Source of the DNA: Canna indica
Taxonomy: Eukaryota; Streptophyta; Magnoliopsida; Zingiberales; Cannaceae
Assembly (NCBI GenBank): GCA_034359265.1
Contig: CP136890.1
Coordinates: forward strand, 38,193,001-38,257,000
Length of the DNA: 64,000 bases
Reading direction: 5' to 3'
In this document: positions 11,031-23,944 of the stretch, in pieces
Layout: every line of letters starts with the position of its first letter
Position numbering within the stretch: position 1 is the stretch's first letter
Notes under the pieces: model-generated
Seen by the model: only the letters and a program-made list of their open reading frames with translations
Told to the model about the DNA's origin: nothing
The model's database searches: none
Program-made: the position numbers and the translations under genes

Positions 11031-13562
11031 TGTCACGCCCCGACTAAGGGTAGTGTGACCGGCCAGGGCCCACATCTTGCCCTGTAACCTACGGTCTACA
11101 CTAACATCAAGAAACCAAAACATATCGACTAGAAGAAACTTAACATACTTTATAAAAAGTTTGCAAGTCACAATGTAAAAGTTTTTCAAAATAAGAAGAA
11201 ACATCAACGTCAAATCCAAATGGTCAAATATCAAGTTTTACAATTCTTTTCAATTACAACCGTCAGTGTAGAAATAAAACCAACATAACTAGGACTAGTC
11301 TAAGAGTCGTGGACACTGCTATGAGATATGGCACCGCCTCTACCCTCCAGCTGCACCATGTCGACACCAAGCTACTACTCATGCTCTATAAAAATAGAAA
11401 TAAACTGTGAGTCCACTTGGGACTCAGTGAGTGGCTCCATTGAACCTCCATTTAAGCCTCAGTCATGCATATGTATATATTACAAGGCAATAAAGGAATA
11501 TACAAGGAGGTAAGGTGTGTTTCAAATGCAACTACCGACCCTCAACGGAAACATGAGTATCCATTGTACATGATAACCTGCCACCTTGGCTTGCCACGCC
11601 TCTGGCCCTTGGGCTTACTCATAGCAATATATATATATCCCAGCTACAGTCGTCCCTACCATATCAGGTAGTATCATACCGGCCATCGGCCACATCATCT
11701 CAAGATGCAAGCAAACAATCCCGGGCCGTCGACTAGGATGGCCACTAGTCTCTGGACACCGTCTGGGGTAAGGATAGCTAGTCCCACCCAACTGTGGTCT
11801 GGCACCTAGCGGGCCCGCTAGCGCACCTCTAGACCCAATTGGCTGAGCTGAGCATTGGTCATTTCCGACCTCCTCGCTCCTCAGCGGACCATCTCAAGCA
11901 CATTACACATTCAATATCCTAGGATTTCCATATATATATACCTCAGGCCTTTGCCCGTATCTAGCCATGTCCGGCTTCCGGGTCAATAATTCATGCTGCC
12001 CCTTTTACTATATGTGCACCTACAATCTCTAAGTTTCCAAAAATATACAAGCAGTCATAGAAGTGTTATCGTCTCATATCTAAGTTTCCATAAATGTGCT
12101 ATGAACATCTAGTGGCACCTTACATGTCAACTAACCTTCTACACTATCTTAGGTGAGAATTTCCATGAGTCAACTTTGGAATACAATCCAAGAACATTTA
12201 GGGCAGCATACATAATTTAAAGAAAAATGCTCAAATATTACATCATTCATCATATATAACCATAATGCACATACCTAACAATTCTTATACTACCTTAGGA
12301 ATATTAGCACAATAAGGAGCAACTATCTAGCATGGCAAGGTAGTAATAAATTTAAATAACATGTATGAATTATAAAACATGGTAACATTGTCAACATCCA
12401 AGTTTAAGGATCAAATGCTAAGTATGGTTACAATCTAGCATTTCTACAATTCAAATCAATTAAGCTACTTCGTAAGTTTGATGTTCTTCCTAAGTATTGT
12501 CATATTCCTATGTGTGATCCCTAAGATCATGAAATTTCCATCTAAGGCAAGTCTCTCCTCCTCTCCCCAACCTTGTCCGAACCATGAGCAAGGGAAACCT
12601 TGCTCGGCCAAGGTCTTTGGGTAGGGAAAGATGGAAGAGACTTTAGTTATACCTTGTCTCTTCAATTCCACATACTTCTTAAATACCAATGATCAACTTA
12701 ACCTTCCCCTCACCCTTGGTCGAACCCTCTCCATGAATCTTAGGGTTCATCGGCCACTTCAAGGGGCTTTAAAGGGGACATGCTTCATATTACGTGAGGA
12801 GTTCAAAGGACTACATCAAAACAGCGATATAAGGGCATCTAAGTGCCTTCTCGCCGTCAAAGGAATCGGGGAAAATTTCGGAATGACCTTTCCCCTTTTC
12901 CCATGACTCGGCAGCCCCAAAAATACATAGATCGGTGATTAAAACAACGAGATCCATCAAGAAACATCATAAAATAGTGAGTACATATCGTTGAAATCAT
13001 GGATCGTCGGGTAAAATCGCGAGAACTCGACCTATCATCTAGGGTTCGGCCACCCGCCTCCCTCAAACTGTTAAAGCCTTAACCACTCACCTAGATCGCC
13101 AAGAAATAAGGACCGGGTGACGATGACTTGAGAATTTCCGGCGACGATGCGAATTCCAGATCGATCCAAGCCCCAAGCCCCCTCCTTGCTCCTTCTCGTC
13201 TTTCTCCCTTGCGGCCTTGTGCGACTCAATGGTTGAGTCGACGGCTGCCATATGGGGGGTTTTATCCCCTCAACCATCTTTCCAAAGATGGTTTCAAGGC
13301 TCACTTAAGTCATACTCGAAACTCGACTAAACCCGAACTCGACTCGGGTTCCGACCCAACCCATAACATGACTCGAGTTAACTTAATTTAAGGTATGATT
13401 TTATAAAAGGAAAGGTAATTATCCAAACAGACTTCATGATTCATTAGCCGAGTCATACCTTTTCACTCGAAGTGATCCTGAGGCTCGACTCGACTACCCC
13501 CACGTCCGACGCGCTGCACCAAAATAGATTTTTATATTAGGAAACTTTTTTCGGGTCTTACA
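11031..13562 (-). repeat. Solo gypsy LTR nested inside another LTR
   Basis: A 2,532-bp block starting TGTCACGCCCCGAC and ending TCGGGTCTTACA, flanked by the exact 5-bp duplication GCGGT (11026-11030 and 13563-13567). It has no internal coding region, so it is a solo LTR. It shares short blocks with its host LTR and with the one at 3850-6149, for example ccgtcgactaggatggcc near 11728 and aaaatagatttttatatt near 13520, but is otherwise diverged. It is a related but distinct family. Confidence 0.9.
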
Positions 13563-15515
13563 GCGGTTCTTCCGAATCTCCACATAAATCCCCAATAACA
13601 ACATTCATATAAGTCAGCAATTTATAAATTTAGGGATCTAATCTAGTCATGATATGACAATCGGCCCAAAGGTCGGCCCGCATAAACCATAGAACCGGCT
13701 AAAACGGCCCTACCAGACTGGGCAACACTCGACCACTAGAACCTGTTCGAGAACTGGTGGCTCGACTCTGCCAGGCCTTTACCACAAAATAATGATCCGG
13801 CCGCACGACCCACATATCACATAAGGAAAGTCAGAGCAATCACCGGGCCGTCGACTAGGATGGTCAACTAGTCTCAGAAACCCACCAGATTAGGGATAGC
13901 TAGTCCCACCCTCTCGGGTCTACCGTCAGCGTGACCCACTAACAAAATCTCAAGACACTCTGTCACCCGGGTCTAACACCTAGCGGGCCCACTGGTGCAA
14001 TCTCAAGACCCTAATCACACGTCGAGTCAAGCATTAGTCGTTTCGACCGTCCATGCTTCTCAGCCAACCATCACAATCACAATACACAAGCAAAGTGTTC
14101 TAAAGTTTCCTTATTTGAACCCCGGGCATTCACCCGAATTCGGCCCCCTCGTTCTGGGCAATACCAGCCGCACATTAATGCCCGCTGATTAATTCCTAGC
14201 TGTGAAACCTAGTTTGTCTGCATTCAAGTTTTCCCGACAATGTAAACACCCTATAATTTCCTTATAAGTATCTAGCGTCATTCGCCAGATTCCTTAAGTG
14301 TAAATTATATGTCATAAGCGTAGAAATGTATGAATACAATTATGTCACATCACATAAGTTATAAGGGAAGTATTCTACAGCTACTACCATAAATAACAAC
14401 ATGCTTTCAACAATAAGGTAATTAAAGTTTGTATTTAATCAATAAATCCCAGCAAGGTAATAATTGAACTAACATAGTAAAAATTCAATACTAGTAAAAT
14501 TAATGGAAGAAATTTCTTAAGATGATACGCCATACAAAATTCTAACCATATGTACACTATCAAGAACATTTCCTTATAGCATGATGTTCTCAATCTATCA
14601 ATACTAACATTTCATATAATAATTGAGTGATCCATACGAAGTCAAGGATTTAATATCCTATATGTGAATGTGAAACAACTTGAGCCCTTTTTTCCCTCCT
14701 CACACCTACCCCGCCGAGCCTACTCAAGGCTGCTCATGCTCGACCGAGAGCAACCAGGGTAGGGACAAAGGTTCTCGACCATAGTTGGGAGGAGTCAAGT
14801 CATCAATCGCGAGGAAAACTCGATCCGAGGGCTTCCGACCACTCTAAGAAATTGGGGGAAAATTCGGCATGATCTTTCCCCTTTTTCCTTCATGTGGCCG
14901 GTCCTAATCATCATGAAAAATGAACATCTAAAATGAGAATCCATACATCGTTGAAGAACATGGTTTAGGAATTCAAGAAACACCATCGATCGACAAGAAA
15001 CGACACACAAAATCTCGATTCATCGCTTCTACATGGTTCGGCCACACGCCTCACCCTACTAACCGAGGTTCGACCACTAACCTTGATCAAGGAAGAAGAA
15101 TGGACGAGCGACGAGGATCTCGATCTTTCCGACGGCGGCACGAATCCGGCGCCGACACCCAGTTTTCCCCTCCTCCCTCTCTCTTCTCGGGCTGCGTGCT
15201 GCTCCAATGATGAGCCGCACGGCTGCTAGGGGGATGAGGGATTTATTCCCTCATTTTCTCTTGACCATTTTGCCTCTTCCACTCACTTAGCCGAGCCCGA
15301 TTCGAGCCCCGACTCGATCCGCGAGCATGATTTCGGACTCGACTCTACTAAATCATCTTATGATTAAGAAGGAAGGAATATTTATCAAATAAAATTTTTA
15401 TAAGGCTTAAATTATACCTTCTACTCGCTGCGGTTTTGTGACTCGACCCAATTAACTCCCGATTCGTTGCGCTGCGCCAAAATAAATTTTATATTAGGAA
15501 ACCTCTGGTCTTACA

Positions 15516-15840
15516 TGAGTGAGGGAGAGAGGGAATGGGTAAGGGGTTCATGTTAGGTTTAATATTTTTATTGATGTTTTTAGAGGTGTGCGTGAGATAT
15601 ATAGTTAATGTTTTAGGGTTCGGGGAATGGGTAATTTTACTAATATTATTAGGGTTAATATTTTTTTATATTATATTAATTTGTTATTATAATAAAATAA
15701 AAATTATTGGGAAAAATATTTATCTTATTATATTTGTTTCTTATATTTATATAAAAATATAAGAAAGATATTTTTATATTTGTTAGATAAGTATATATAT
15801 AATAGATATCCGCCTAAAATTTTGCCTTTTTTAAAAATTA
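15516..15840. other. A+T-rich intergenic DNA
   Basis: Purine-rich at the start (gagggagagaggga) and then very A+T rich. The only open frame is a low-complexity hydrophobic translation of A+T-rich DNA, with no recognisable domain. Nothing else is seen. Confidence 0.5.
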
Positions 15841-16250
15841 TTTTACCATCTATGGCATAGTAATTTGCCACAACAAATAGTTTTATGTTTGTGGCAAATA
15901 TATTATCACAAATAATTGTCACGGAATATCATGACAAAGTTGTGGCAAACGCTTGCCAATAAATATTGTGACAAACTTATGGCAAAAATTTTGTCGCAAA
16001 CACTTGCCACAGTAGAATGTTTTGAATCAGTGGCAAAACGTGTCGTCATAAATTTAAAAAACTATAAATTTTGAACATTGACTCAATTATTAGTGGCAAA
16101 CATAATGACAAAATTAGAAAACTTGTTACAAATTATTCAAACTTATACTTTTAAGCACAAAAATAATTTTGCCACAAATTTCATCGTAGATTACATCTTT
16201 TGTGGCCAATTGTTGTTGGCCACACAAAAATTTTGCCACAAATTCTTGTT
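15840..16250. repeat. CACTA-type terminus with TTTGTGGCAAA subterminal repeats
   Basis: TTGCCACAAA and its complement TTTGTGGCAAA recur at least eight times in both orientations over about 400 bp. The block ends TTGCCACAAATTCTTG, which on the other strand is CAAGAATTTGTGGCAA, the typical start of a plant CACTA element after its CACTA bases. The last few terminal bases are replaced by the adjoining LTR. Only this end is present. Confidence 0.55.
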
Positions 16251-16253
16251 TTT

Positions 16254-17617
16254 TTTTAGAGAGTTGTTCGGCCCCAATGCCAACTCCACCACCTAAGCAC
16301 TCCGCTTAGGATTTCCAAACTAGCTTTACAAGATTATCTCATTTCCATTACAAAGATGACTTTACACCGAAAAGGCTCCGCTCTCAAACCAAACGCACTT
16401 CCACACCTGGAAGTATCCCGCCTTCCTACCGAGAGCACTCTCCCACCTCAACCTAAGGGACAACTCATCTAATCCTTGTAAACTAAGTTTACAATGGTAG
16501 ATTTAATCCTTAAATGCTAACACAATGAGATTTATAATGGTTCGGCCCCAATGCCTACTCCACTACTTAAGCACCACGCTTAGGACTTCATGTATAGAGT
16601 TCCTTACAATGAGGACTTTACACCGAAGAATCTCCGTTCTCACACCGAATGCATTTTCACACCCGGAAGTCTCCACCTTCACACCAAGAGCACTCTCCCA
16701 TCTCACTCTCTTCTAAGGACACTCTAATCCTATATTACAAACACACCGGTGGACTTATGCCTCTACACCAAGGCTACCACCAAACCCTTTGAAACTTTAA
16801 TGAATCCTAAAGAATACAAAGATGACTTATCCCTCAACTCTAGAGGATGTCTCAACTACTATTCTAAAGTCAACTAATCAAGATCAAAGAAAACAAGGTG
16901 TATCACCTACACCTTCAGACAAAAGATACAACTCAATGAAAACAAACTTAAAATACAACAATAATGGAGCAAAAATGTAAACAATAAACTACTTAGCTCC
17001 AACACAAGATTTTAGCTTACTCTTGATGCCTTTGATGATGAAACACAAGGTTGAAGGCTCAATCAAGGAGGTAGAAGCTCAAAGCTAGGCTTTGGCACAA
17101 AGATTGGTTAATGAGTCTTAGGGATGATCAATAGATGGCTCAATAATGTTAAGAGTGATCAAGGATGGTAAAGAAAGACAGTGAACAACATTTTATAGGG
17201 AGCCAAGAGACCAACTTCAGGTCAAGGCACCCAACAGTTCGAAAAAGAGCCATTGGCTCTCCGCCGGTCGCATATCGATTGCAAATCGATGGAGAATGGT
17301 CACAGATCAGTCGTAGAATGTAGTTTTGTGCATGTACTGGTTTTTAAGTTTTTAGGGTTTGGGTTTCGATTTTTCAATTCTTATGCATCAAATAAAGGAT
17401 ATACATATAATCTAAAGACTCTATATCTAGACTCAAAGTCCCAGATGAATTCAGAGCATCGACGAGCATCCTTGTCGATTTCTCTGATTTTTCGAATCGG
17501 GGACATCGCGCGCAAACTGATATGGAATCTGAAAACATTTCTTGGTCAAACATTAGTTCCATGTTTGTTATCAACAAAACCGAGATTAAGACCAAGGTTG
17601 AAAAACTTAGACCAACA
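16254..17617 (-). repeat. Decayed copia-type LTR, partly duplicated
   Basis: The minus strand starts TGTTGGTCTAAG at 17617 and includes ctcggttttgttgataacaaac, matching the start of the LTRs at 29050 and 30201. The LTR 3' part, with gttcggccccaatgcc, is present twice, at about 16259 and 16540. The second copy may reflect an insertion or duplication like the nested pair at 29050-32065. No internal domain is attached. Confidence 0.65.
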
Positions 17618-17779
17618 TATTTTGCCAATCCTATTCTTGACTTTCATTACAGTTTTATATGCAAGTACATTGAATTGCAATAAATTTGTCGGTATAATTT
17701 TAGGATTGAAATCTGAAAATAATATTATGATTCATGAGTTGATAAATTGACACGAACATATCGACCGTTGAATCATAAT

Positions 17780-19640
17780 TTTATTACAATACCCTAGATC
17801 CGTTCAAACATCGTAACATTTTCAGATGATGTCGATGATTAATATGTAATATTTTCATTTTTTAATTAATTATTTATATTATATATTGATCGATATCAAA
17901 AATCAACATTATAGATGTGGATGTCGCGAGCCCCAGGCTATCGTCCTATGGCTTGTCGAATAGGACTAGCTCAACTACCGCCCATGACACCTACGCACCC
18001 CACCACCACTACCACCATTGCAGAGGCTATAGCACCACCACCACCACCAGCCGTGACACCGGGACCTTCGATGTCCGCTGCAGTGCCACCACCACCACCA
18101 CTACCACCATTGCAAAGGTTATAGCACCACCACCAGCCGCGACACCGGGACCTTCGATGTCCACCGTAGTGCCACCACCACCAGCCGGAGCACCGCCCCT
18201 CGTAGGCTCAAGGTCGTCGTAGGCCTCGTGGGCCTAATCGGGGGCTTAGATACCTTCATCCACTAACCAACATCAACGGATATTGCTGCATGGTCTAAAG
18301 TAAGTATCAAAGTTTATTTATTATAATTGTTAACTAATTAATTGCTACTTATGTTGTTATACATGAGTTGTTGATTCGAGTAAGATGATTCGCTCGAACC
18401 ATTACTACTATTATCAAGAAGTTTTTTCAGGAGTTGTGGCATTGATGGACCCACGTGCCGGAGCATTCTCGAGATTTATTATGGTCTGAGTTTGAGGTAC
18501 ATAGTTTATTTATTTTTAGTTAATTGTATTAATATTTAAAATGATTGTATTACATAACTTGTTTTCTTTTTGTAGGCTCGCTATACTTGGAATCCCTCCA
18601 TTCATGTCCAGATGGAGGATTTTTGAGAAGCTTACTATAAGAGGCTTTTCAAGGATATCCTCCACTGAGCGCGGCATGAGGCGTGGGCGAGTATAGTCGG
18701 TAACAAATATATGCCTATGGATGCGCTTAGGGGACCCTAACCCCCTGGATGTCGACTGACGTATGGAATTGTCTATGTGATATATGGTCGACGGAGGGGT
18801 GGCAGGTGCCTCTTGGATGGCGCACTAGAACCAGATGATGTCGGTCGAGGGATCCCTCGCCCGACATACCGACGATTCCATCCCATTCATTAGTCACGAG
18901 CGTCGCTTGGTAAGTAATTTAATAATTATTTTTATTATTTATTATTATTATAGAAAAACTAATTATATTTATTTTATTGCAGGGAATGCAAGACGAGCAG
19001 GAGATGTCTTGTAGGGGACAGTCGTCCTGGCTGACCCTCTAAGGGTCTTCGAGGAGATGTATAAACATCAGCGTGGTCCTCATCAGGGTGAGTTCACCAG
19101 CGGTAGGCCGGAGACGATACTGGTAAGTTAATATTTAAATTATATTTTATCTAGTTCTATTAATTAGGTATAATTAATTAAATTAATCAATCTAATTTTC
19201 CTAAAAGACCACATACAGTGAGTTGGTGACCAAGCGGGAAGGTGATCATGCGTAGCATCAGCTTGATGTTGTCGCATGGATGCAGGTGGCAAGCGTCGAC
19301 CACAACCGTGTATGTAGCATTGGCACAATGGCCCAGGCACGAGCGTTGTTGCAACTACATAGTGCGTAGTTGTCTGCCTTCACCTCCTCCGTCGTTGATC
19401 CATCAATATCACGAGCGGATCGGGACTGATTATCGGCCGTCAAGATTGCTCAGGCATGCCTCGACACCAACATGGCCGCTATGAGGGATACTGTGACGCT
19501 GTATATGGCGCAGATGGCCCAACATATGGCGCAATATAGCTTCGTACATACCTGGTGCTTCAGCCCCTCCACCTTCCCCATTCAGCGTGATGACATCAGC
19601 ATCATATCCATCATCATTGTTGACGTCGACTGATGTGTAG
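17780..19640 (+). pseudogene. Relic of a CACTA second gene (Ptta/En/Spm, Transposase_24-like)
   Basis: This is a decayed homologue of the spliced gene at 52203-53720. It opens at 17921 with MSRAPGYRPMA, parallel to MSGRGYRRR there, and continues into a Pro/Thr-rich stretch with two PGPSMS repeats. The second exon (about 18385-18495) ends in the same tctgagtttgag, here followed by a normal GT donor. The next exon begins gctcgctatac after a tgtag acceptor (about 18576), and splice-like tgtag/gtaag signals recur to 19200. Frameshifts and stops occur throughout. The DNA before it resembles the leader of the complete CACTA, so the main transposase gene appears to have been deleted. Confidence 0.65.
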
Positions 19641-19938
19641 CCCCTCTCCTAGTCGCCACCTAATCATTGATGTATTTATTTGATGTATTATTTTGGTACA
19701 ACGTAAATATTGTTTTGATACGATGAAAAGTTACAGTTTGATATCCACTACATTTTGATGATTCATATTACAATTTAATGTCTCTTTGTTAGTGACGTTA
19801 TCTCTATAAAAATAGCCTCGTGACCGTCAAGAAGACAGATGATTTTGGCCGTGATATTATCTCTATAAAAATAACATCCATGGAAGATTAACTCTATTGT
19901 ATTAAATATTAGACTTGTACTGGAAAAATATAATATAA
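19641..19938. other. Non-coding 3' flank of the CACTA relic
   Basis: A+T-rich DNA with a repeated tatctctataaaaata block (about 19800 and 19858), possibly subterminal repeats of the decayed CACTA. No end of the element and no gene is visible. Confidence 0.35.
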
Positions 19939-20272
19939 GGCTATGTTTGCTTTGCAGGATATGATTTGGATGGGATAGGATTTAAGGTGGATAAGGGTGG
20001 GATAGAAATCCAAGAGGATTTCTTGAAATCCTATCATATGTTTATTTTGGCATAGGATAAGAAGCATAGATATGATATGAAAATTCATATCCTATGAATT
20101 TGGGCCCTAAACCCACCCCCTCCCTAGGATTTCTAAATCAGGTCAGCGATGGATTTGGGCCAAAATAAATTCATCCAATATCCGATCCAATTCATATACA
20201 TTGTTGCAACAAATAATAGATTGGATTTTAAAATTCAATCCATCTCCTTTATCCATCAAAGTAAATGAAGCC
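19939..20272. mobile_element. Tourist-like MITE (334 bp)
   Basis: The ends GGCTATGTTTGCTTTG and CAAAGTAAATGAAGCC form imperfect inverted repeats. TAA lies directly outside both (19936-19938 and 20273-20275), the duplication typical of PIF/Harbinger MITEs. The body is non-coding and carries inverted ggatttcttgaaatcc-type segments. Confidence 0.7.
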
Positions 20273-20275
20273 TAA

Positions 20276-20622
20276 TATTTTTTTCTTTCGTGGTTCATGA
20301 ATATAATAAAATTGTTCATGGGGAGCAAATAAATCTTCTTCGTCGCCATTGAGAGTCTTCTGTCTAGACTCTCATTAGCTCCATCGAGTTTGATTTTATT
20401 TTTTATTGGATTTCAACGGTGTAATATTTCCATAAATCCGTCTACTACTTTAATTGTAGAAGATATATATTTAATGAGTTGCTTCATAAATAGAAATAGA
20501 AAATATTCATTGGCATATATAGAATGAATTCAGACTCAATATGTGATACATATTAACGGAGGATTCTTATTTCTGATTTGTTTCACCATCATAATTAGAT
20601 AGAAGGGGAGGCCCCTTAAAAT
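20276..20622. other. Intergenic, no gene seen
   Basis: A+T-rich single-copy-looking DNA between the MITE and the hAT element. No open frame, RNA gene or repeat end was recognised. Confidence 0.5.
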
Positions 20623-21157
20623 TAGAGGTGGCAACGGACTGGGCCAGCTCATGGGCGGCACGGGCCCGGCCCGGTTTCGGGCCGGGCTCCCCTTCTGGGC
20701 ACGCAGGCCGTGCTAGGCACGGCCTACAGGCGGATCGTGCTCGGCACGGCCTGCGTGCCCGTGCTCTGGGCGAGCACAGGAGGCCTGGTGTGCGCCAGGC
20801 CTAGGTCGGCGTTGCCAGACCAGGGTCTGGCGCGCACCAGATCTAAGTCGGTGCTGCCAAACCAGACGTAGGTCGGCCCGAGCCAGACTTGGCTCGGGCT
20901 GACGAATATTTTTTATTTTAAAAAAAAAATCTATAAATTCTCCCTCCCCTTCTTCATTTCTTCTATCTTCAACTTCAACTCTTTCTCTCAATCATCAACT
21001 CTCATTTCTCAACTCTCTTACTCTCAATGATCAACAACATTTTAAGCTCATCAAGAAGCCAAGGATTCAAGATTGTTGTTAAATTTTTTTAATCTCTTCA
21101 ATTTGTTTCATTGATTAGTATAATATTTATACTTTTTATATTTTTAATTTTTACTAA

Positions 21158-23152
21158 TGACGGATGGACATTTTTCAGGTTATACTCCACAAACTGGATC
21201 AAATATGTTAGAAGAAATATCTCCTACTACTCCTACCACTCCTACCACTCAACAAAATCAAAACATAGAGATAAATCCATCTATTAATTTATGTCCATCA
21301 GGTAGAAAAAAAAATACGGTTTGAGAATATTTTGAGAAAATTATTGAACCTGATGGCACCATAACAAAAGCCCAGTGCAAAATATATCAAAAAATTCTTT
21401 CGGCTTCAACAACCGGAGGAACTGGTCATTTATTACGTCATGCAAAGGGTCATGACACTAAGGTTACACAAGCTCAACAAATTCTTAATTTATCTTCTTC
21501 TAGTTTAACAGCTTTTTCGTATGATCATGATTTTCAACGTCGAGAACTTGCAAAATTAATTGTTCAAAGTGAATCTCCTTTTAGATTTATTGATCAACCA
21601 AGATTTTCTAGTTGGATTCAAAATACTTTACAATCAAAATATAAAAAATTTACTCGAAATACAATAAAAAGTGATACTTTAAAATTATTTTTTACATATA
21701 GAGAAAATATAATGACTAATTTTCAAAATAGTAAATCAAAAATTTCTTTAACATCTGATGTTTGGTCTAGTCAACGTACTATTAATTCTTACATTTGTGT
21801 TACTGCACATTGGATTGATGAAAATTTTATTTTGCAAAAAAAATAATTAGTTTTAAAGTTTTTGAATATCCACACACTTCTGTTTCTATTAGATTTATAA
21901 CATCTTTCTATAATATAAATGATAAAAAAAATTCGATTTGTTTTGATAATGCTAGTAATAATGATGCTGCTATCCCTCCCCTTATACAGTTATTTAAACC
22001 AGTATTAGAAGGTGAATTATTTTATGTTCGTTGTGTTTGTCATGTTCTTAATTTATGTGTACAAGATGGTTTAAAACAAGTAAATATACATGTAGAAAAA
22101 ATAAGAGATGTTATTAGATATATGCGTTCTTCAAAAGCAAGAACACAAGAATTTAAAAAATTATGTCAAACTTTTAATAAACCATTTAAAAAATTTAATG
22201 GTGATGTTATTACTTGATGGAATTCAACATATCATATGCTTATGTCTACAATAAGATATCAAGATATCCTTACAATGTGTTACAATCAAAATATGTCTGG
22301 TGATCCAATTAATAATAATGATTGGTTAGTTGCTGGACATATTACTCAAATTTTAGAACTCTTTTAATAAAGCTACCAAACAACTTTTCGGTGTTTATTA
22401 TCCTACATGTAATTTAACTCTTTCACATATAGTTCGTATTAGTGAAGTATTTTCTTCATATAGACACCATCCTTTATTTGCACAAATTATTTCTTTAATG
22501 GAATCTAGATTTTAAAAGTATTGGTCAGATATACCTACTTTATTTTGTTTAGCAATATGTTTAGATCCTAGAATGAAAATTGATGGTTTAAATATGTTGT
22601 TAGATGATTATTATAACAATATGGAATTAGATAATGTTGAAGAAAAAAAATTAAAATTTTGAATTTATTGAATTCTATGTTTGTATTTTATGTTTCAAAA
22701 TTTGGTGATACAATTACAAATAAGAGATGATGGTGGAAATAGTATTAATTCTCAACTTGGTCGTAGAATAAAAAAAACTAAATCTACTAATTTTAATGAA
22801 TTACTTTTTTTCTAGATCATAATCATTCTGAAAAAATAGATGATAATGAAATTTTAGCATGGTGGAAAAAACAAGAAAATACGTATCCTATTATTTCCAT
22901 CATGGCACGTGATATACTAACTGTTCCTGTGTCTACAGTAGCTTCCAAGTCTTGTTTTAGTGTAGGAAATAGAAGTCTCGACGAAAAAAGAAGCCGAATG
23001 AGTGACGAAACGGTTGAAATGTGCATTTGCTTAAAAGACTGGTTGGATGCTGAAGATAGATTACAAGATATGGGAGGACACGACACTTCATCATCGGGAG
23101 AGGAGGAAGCTCAAACAAGCGAAACTGGTGCTGCTGGTCCAAGTACAAGTTA
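21158..23152 (+). pseudogene. hAT transposase pseudogene (RICESLEEPER-like)
   Basis: The order of parts is that of a plant hAT transposase. An N-terminal Thr-rich segment (about 21200) is followed by a BED-like zinc-finger region (21320-21460, ending HAKGHDTK). Then come the DDE core start SLTSDVWSSQRTINSYICVT (about 21750), the segment with CVCHVLNLCVQDGLK (about 22040), a MLMSTIRYQDIL segment (about 22235), and a C-terminal dimerisation domain (22850-23090: LAWWKKQEN, ILTVPVSTVASKSCFS, MSDETVEMCICLKDW). The acidic Ser-rich tail ends GPSTS at 23152. Several in-frame stops (about 21845, 22215, 22365, 22515, 22660) and frameshifts make it inactive. Confidence 0.88.
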
Positions 23153-23539
23153 AATCGCCGGGACTACGGGTGATTAAAAATGTAAAAAGAACTACGTAGA
23201 CCTGATCCTTCGATAGTTAATCATTGGGGAGTACAAGTTTAGCTATAGAAGGTACATAGGCAACCTTTTAAGGTGCGGTCTATTATAATATTAAAAAAAA
23301 TTATTTTATCATTGGATGAATATTTTTGTATTAAAGATAAATAAAAATTTAATTATAATTTGATTTTTTAAAAATCTTTTTATTAATTTGTACTGTGTTA
23401 CATATAAAAAAGGTGTAAAAAAATATATAATAAAATTTATTACAATTATTAATAAAATTAGAGGTCCAAGTTCAAAATTAATCTGTAATCATTAATTTTT
23501 AAAATTAAAATTTAAACCTTTAAAATTTAAAATTTAAAA

Positions 23540-23632
23540 TTTTAAAATTTTAAAAATTAAAATTAAAATTTTAAAAATTAAAATTAAAATTTTAAAAATT
23601 AAAATTAAAATTTTAAAAATTAAAATTAAATA
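23540..23632. repeat. A+T-rich tandem repeat, about 21-bp unit
   Basis: About four units of tttaaaaattaaaattaaaa lie inside the right end of the hAT copy. The first hAT copy carries a shorter version near 8890, so the array expanded or contracted after the copies parted. Confidence 0.7.
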
Positions 23633-23944
23633 ATTAATTTTTCGGCCTACCCGAGCCCAGCTGGGCGGGCTCGGACTCGGGCTGGGCTTGGCTACCAATG
23701 GTTCGGGCCGTGCCCGGGCACGACCCGTTGCCACCTCTACTTAAAATACCGTAATTTTCTTTAGGATTCTTCTGCAGAAGAATTAAACTTAGAAAATAGT
23801 TTGCGCAAATTAGAGGCATGCTCGGGTCGGCCCTAATTTTCTAATTTTAGAATTAAATAATTTAGAAAATAGTCTTTAGAATTAAACTTAGAAAATGGGC
23901 CTCTAATTTAGAATTAAACTTGCTTTCTTGCACACTACAATTCT

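Larger units (their letters stand above)
8361..15515 (-). repeat. Solo gypsy LTR, split by a hAT and by another LTR
   Basis: The block starts TGTCACGCCCT and ends GGTCTTACA. TGAGA (8356-8360) and TGAGT (15516-15520) flank it, a target duplication with one mismatch. Removing the hAT (8778-11007) and the inner LTR (11031-13562) with their duplications leaves about 2.4 kb, the size of the other LTRs of this group. No gag or pol lies between, so it is a solo LTR left by recombination between two LTRs. Orientation is taken from the related LTR at 3850-6149. The half after 13562 shows the ccgtcgactaggatgg block at about 13850. Confidence 0.8.
20623..23739 (+). mobile_element. hAT transposon copy 2, near full length
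   Basis: The inverted ends TAGAGGTGGCAACGG and CCGTTGCCACCTCTA are flanked by the exact 8-bp duplication CTTAAAAT (20615-20622 and 23740-23747). The G+C-rich subterminal zones hold many gggcacg/ggcccgg motifs. A decayed transposase gene fills the centre on the plus strand. This is the longer copy of the family also found, inverted, at 8778-11007. Confidence 0.92.

Noticed and set aside
15535..15762. 75-codon hydrophobic frame that looks like a membrane protein
   Set aside because: It is the translation of very A+T-rich low-complexity DNA (Ile/Leu/Phe/Tyr/Lys only), with no upstream signals.
17915..18222. Proline-rich frames that suggest an extensin-like gene
   Set aside because: Their start and following exons match the CACTA second gene; the Pro runs come from cacc repeats.
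23534..23734. Minus-strand frame with LILIFKI repeats
   Set aside because: It is the translation of the 21-bp A+T tandem repeat in the hAT end.
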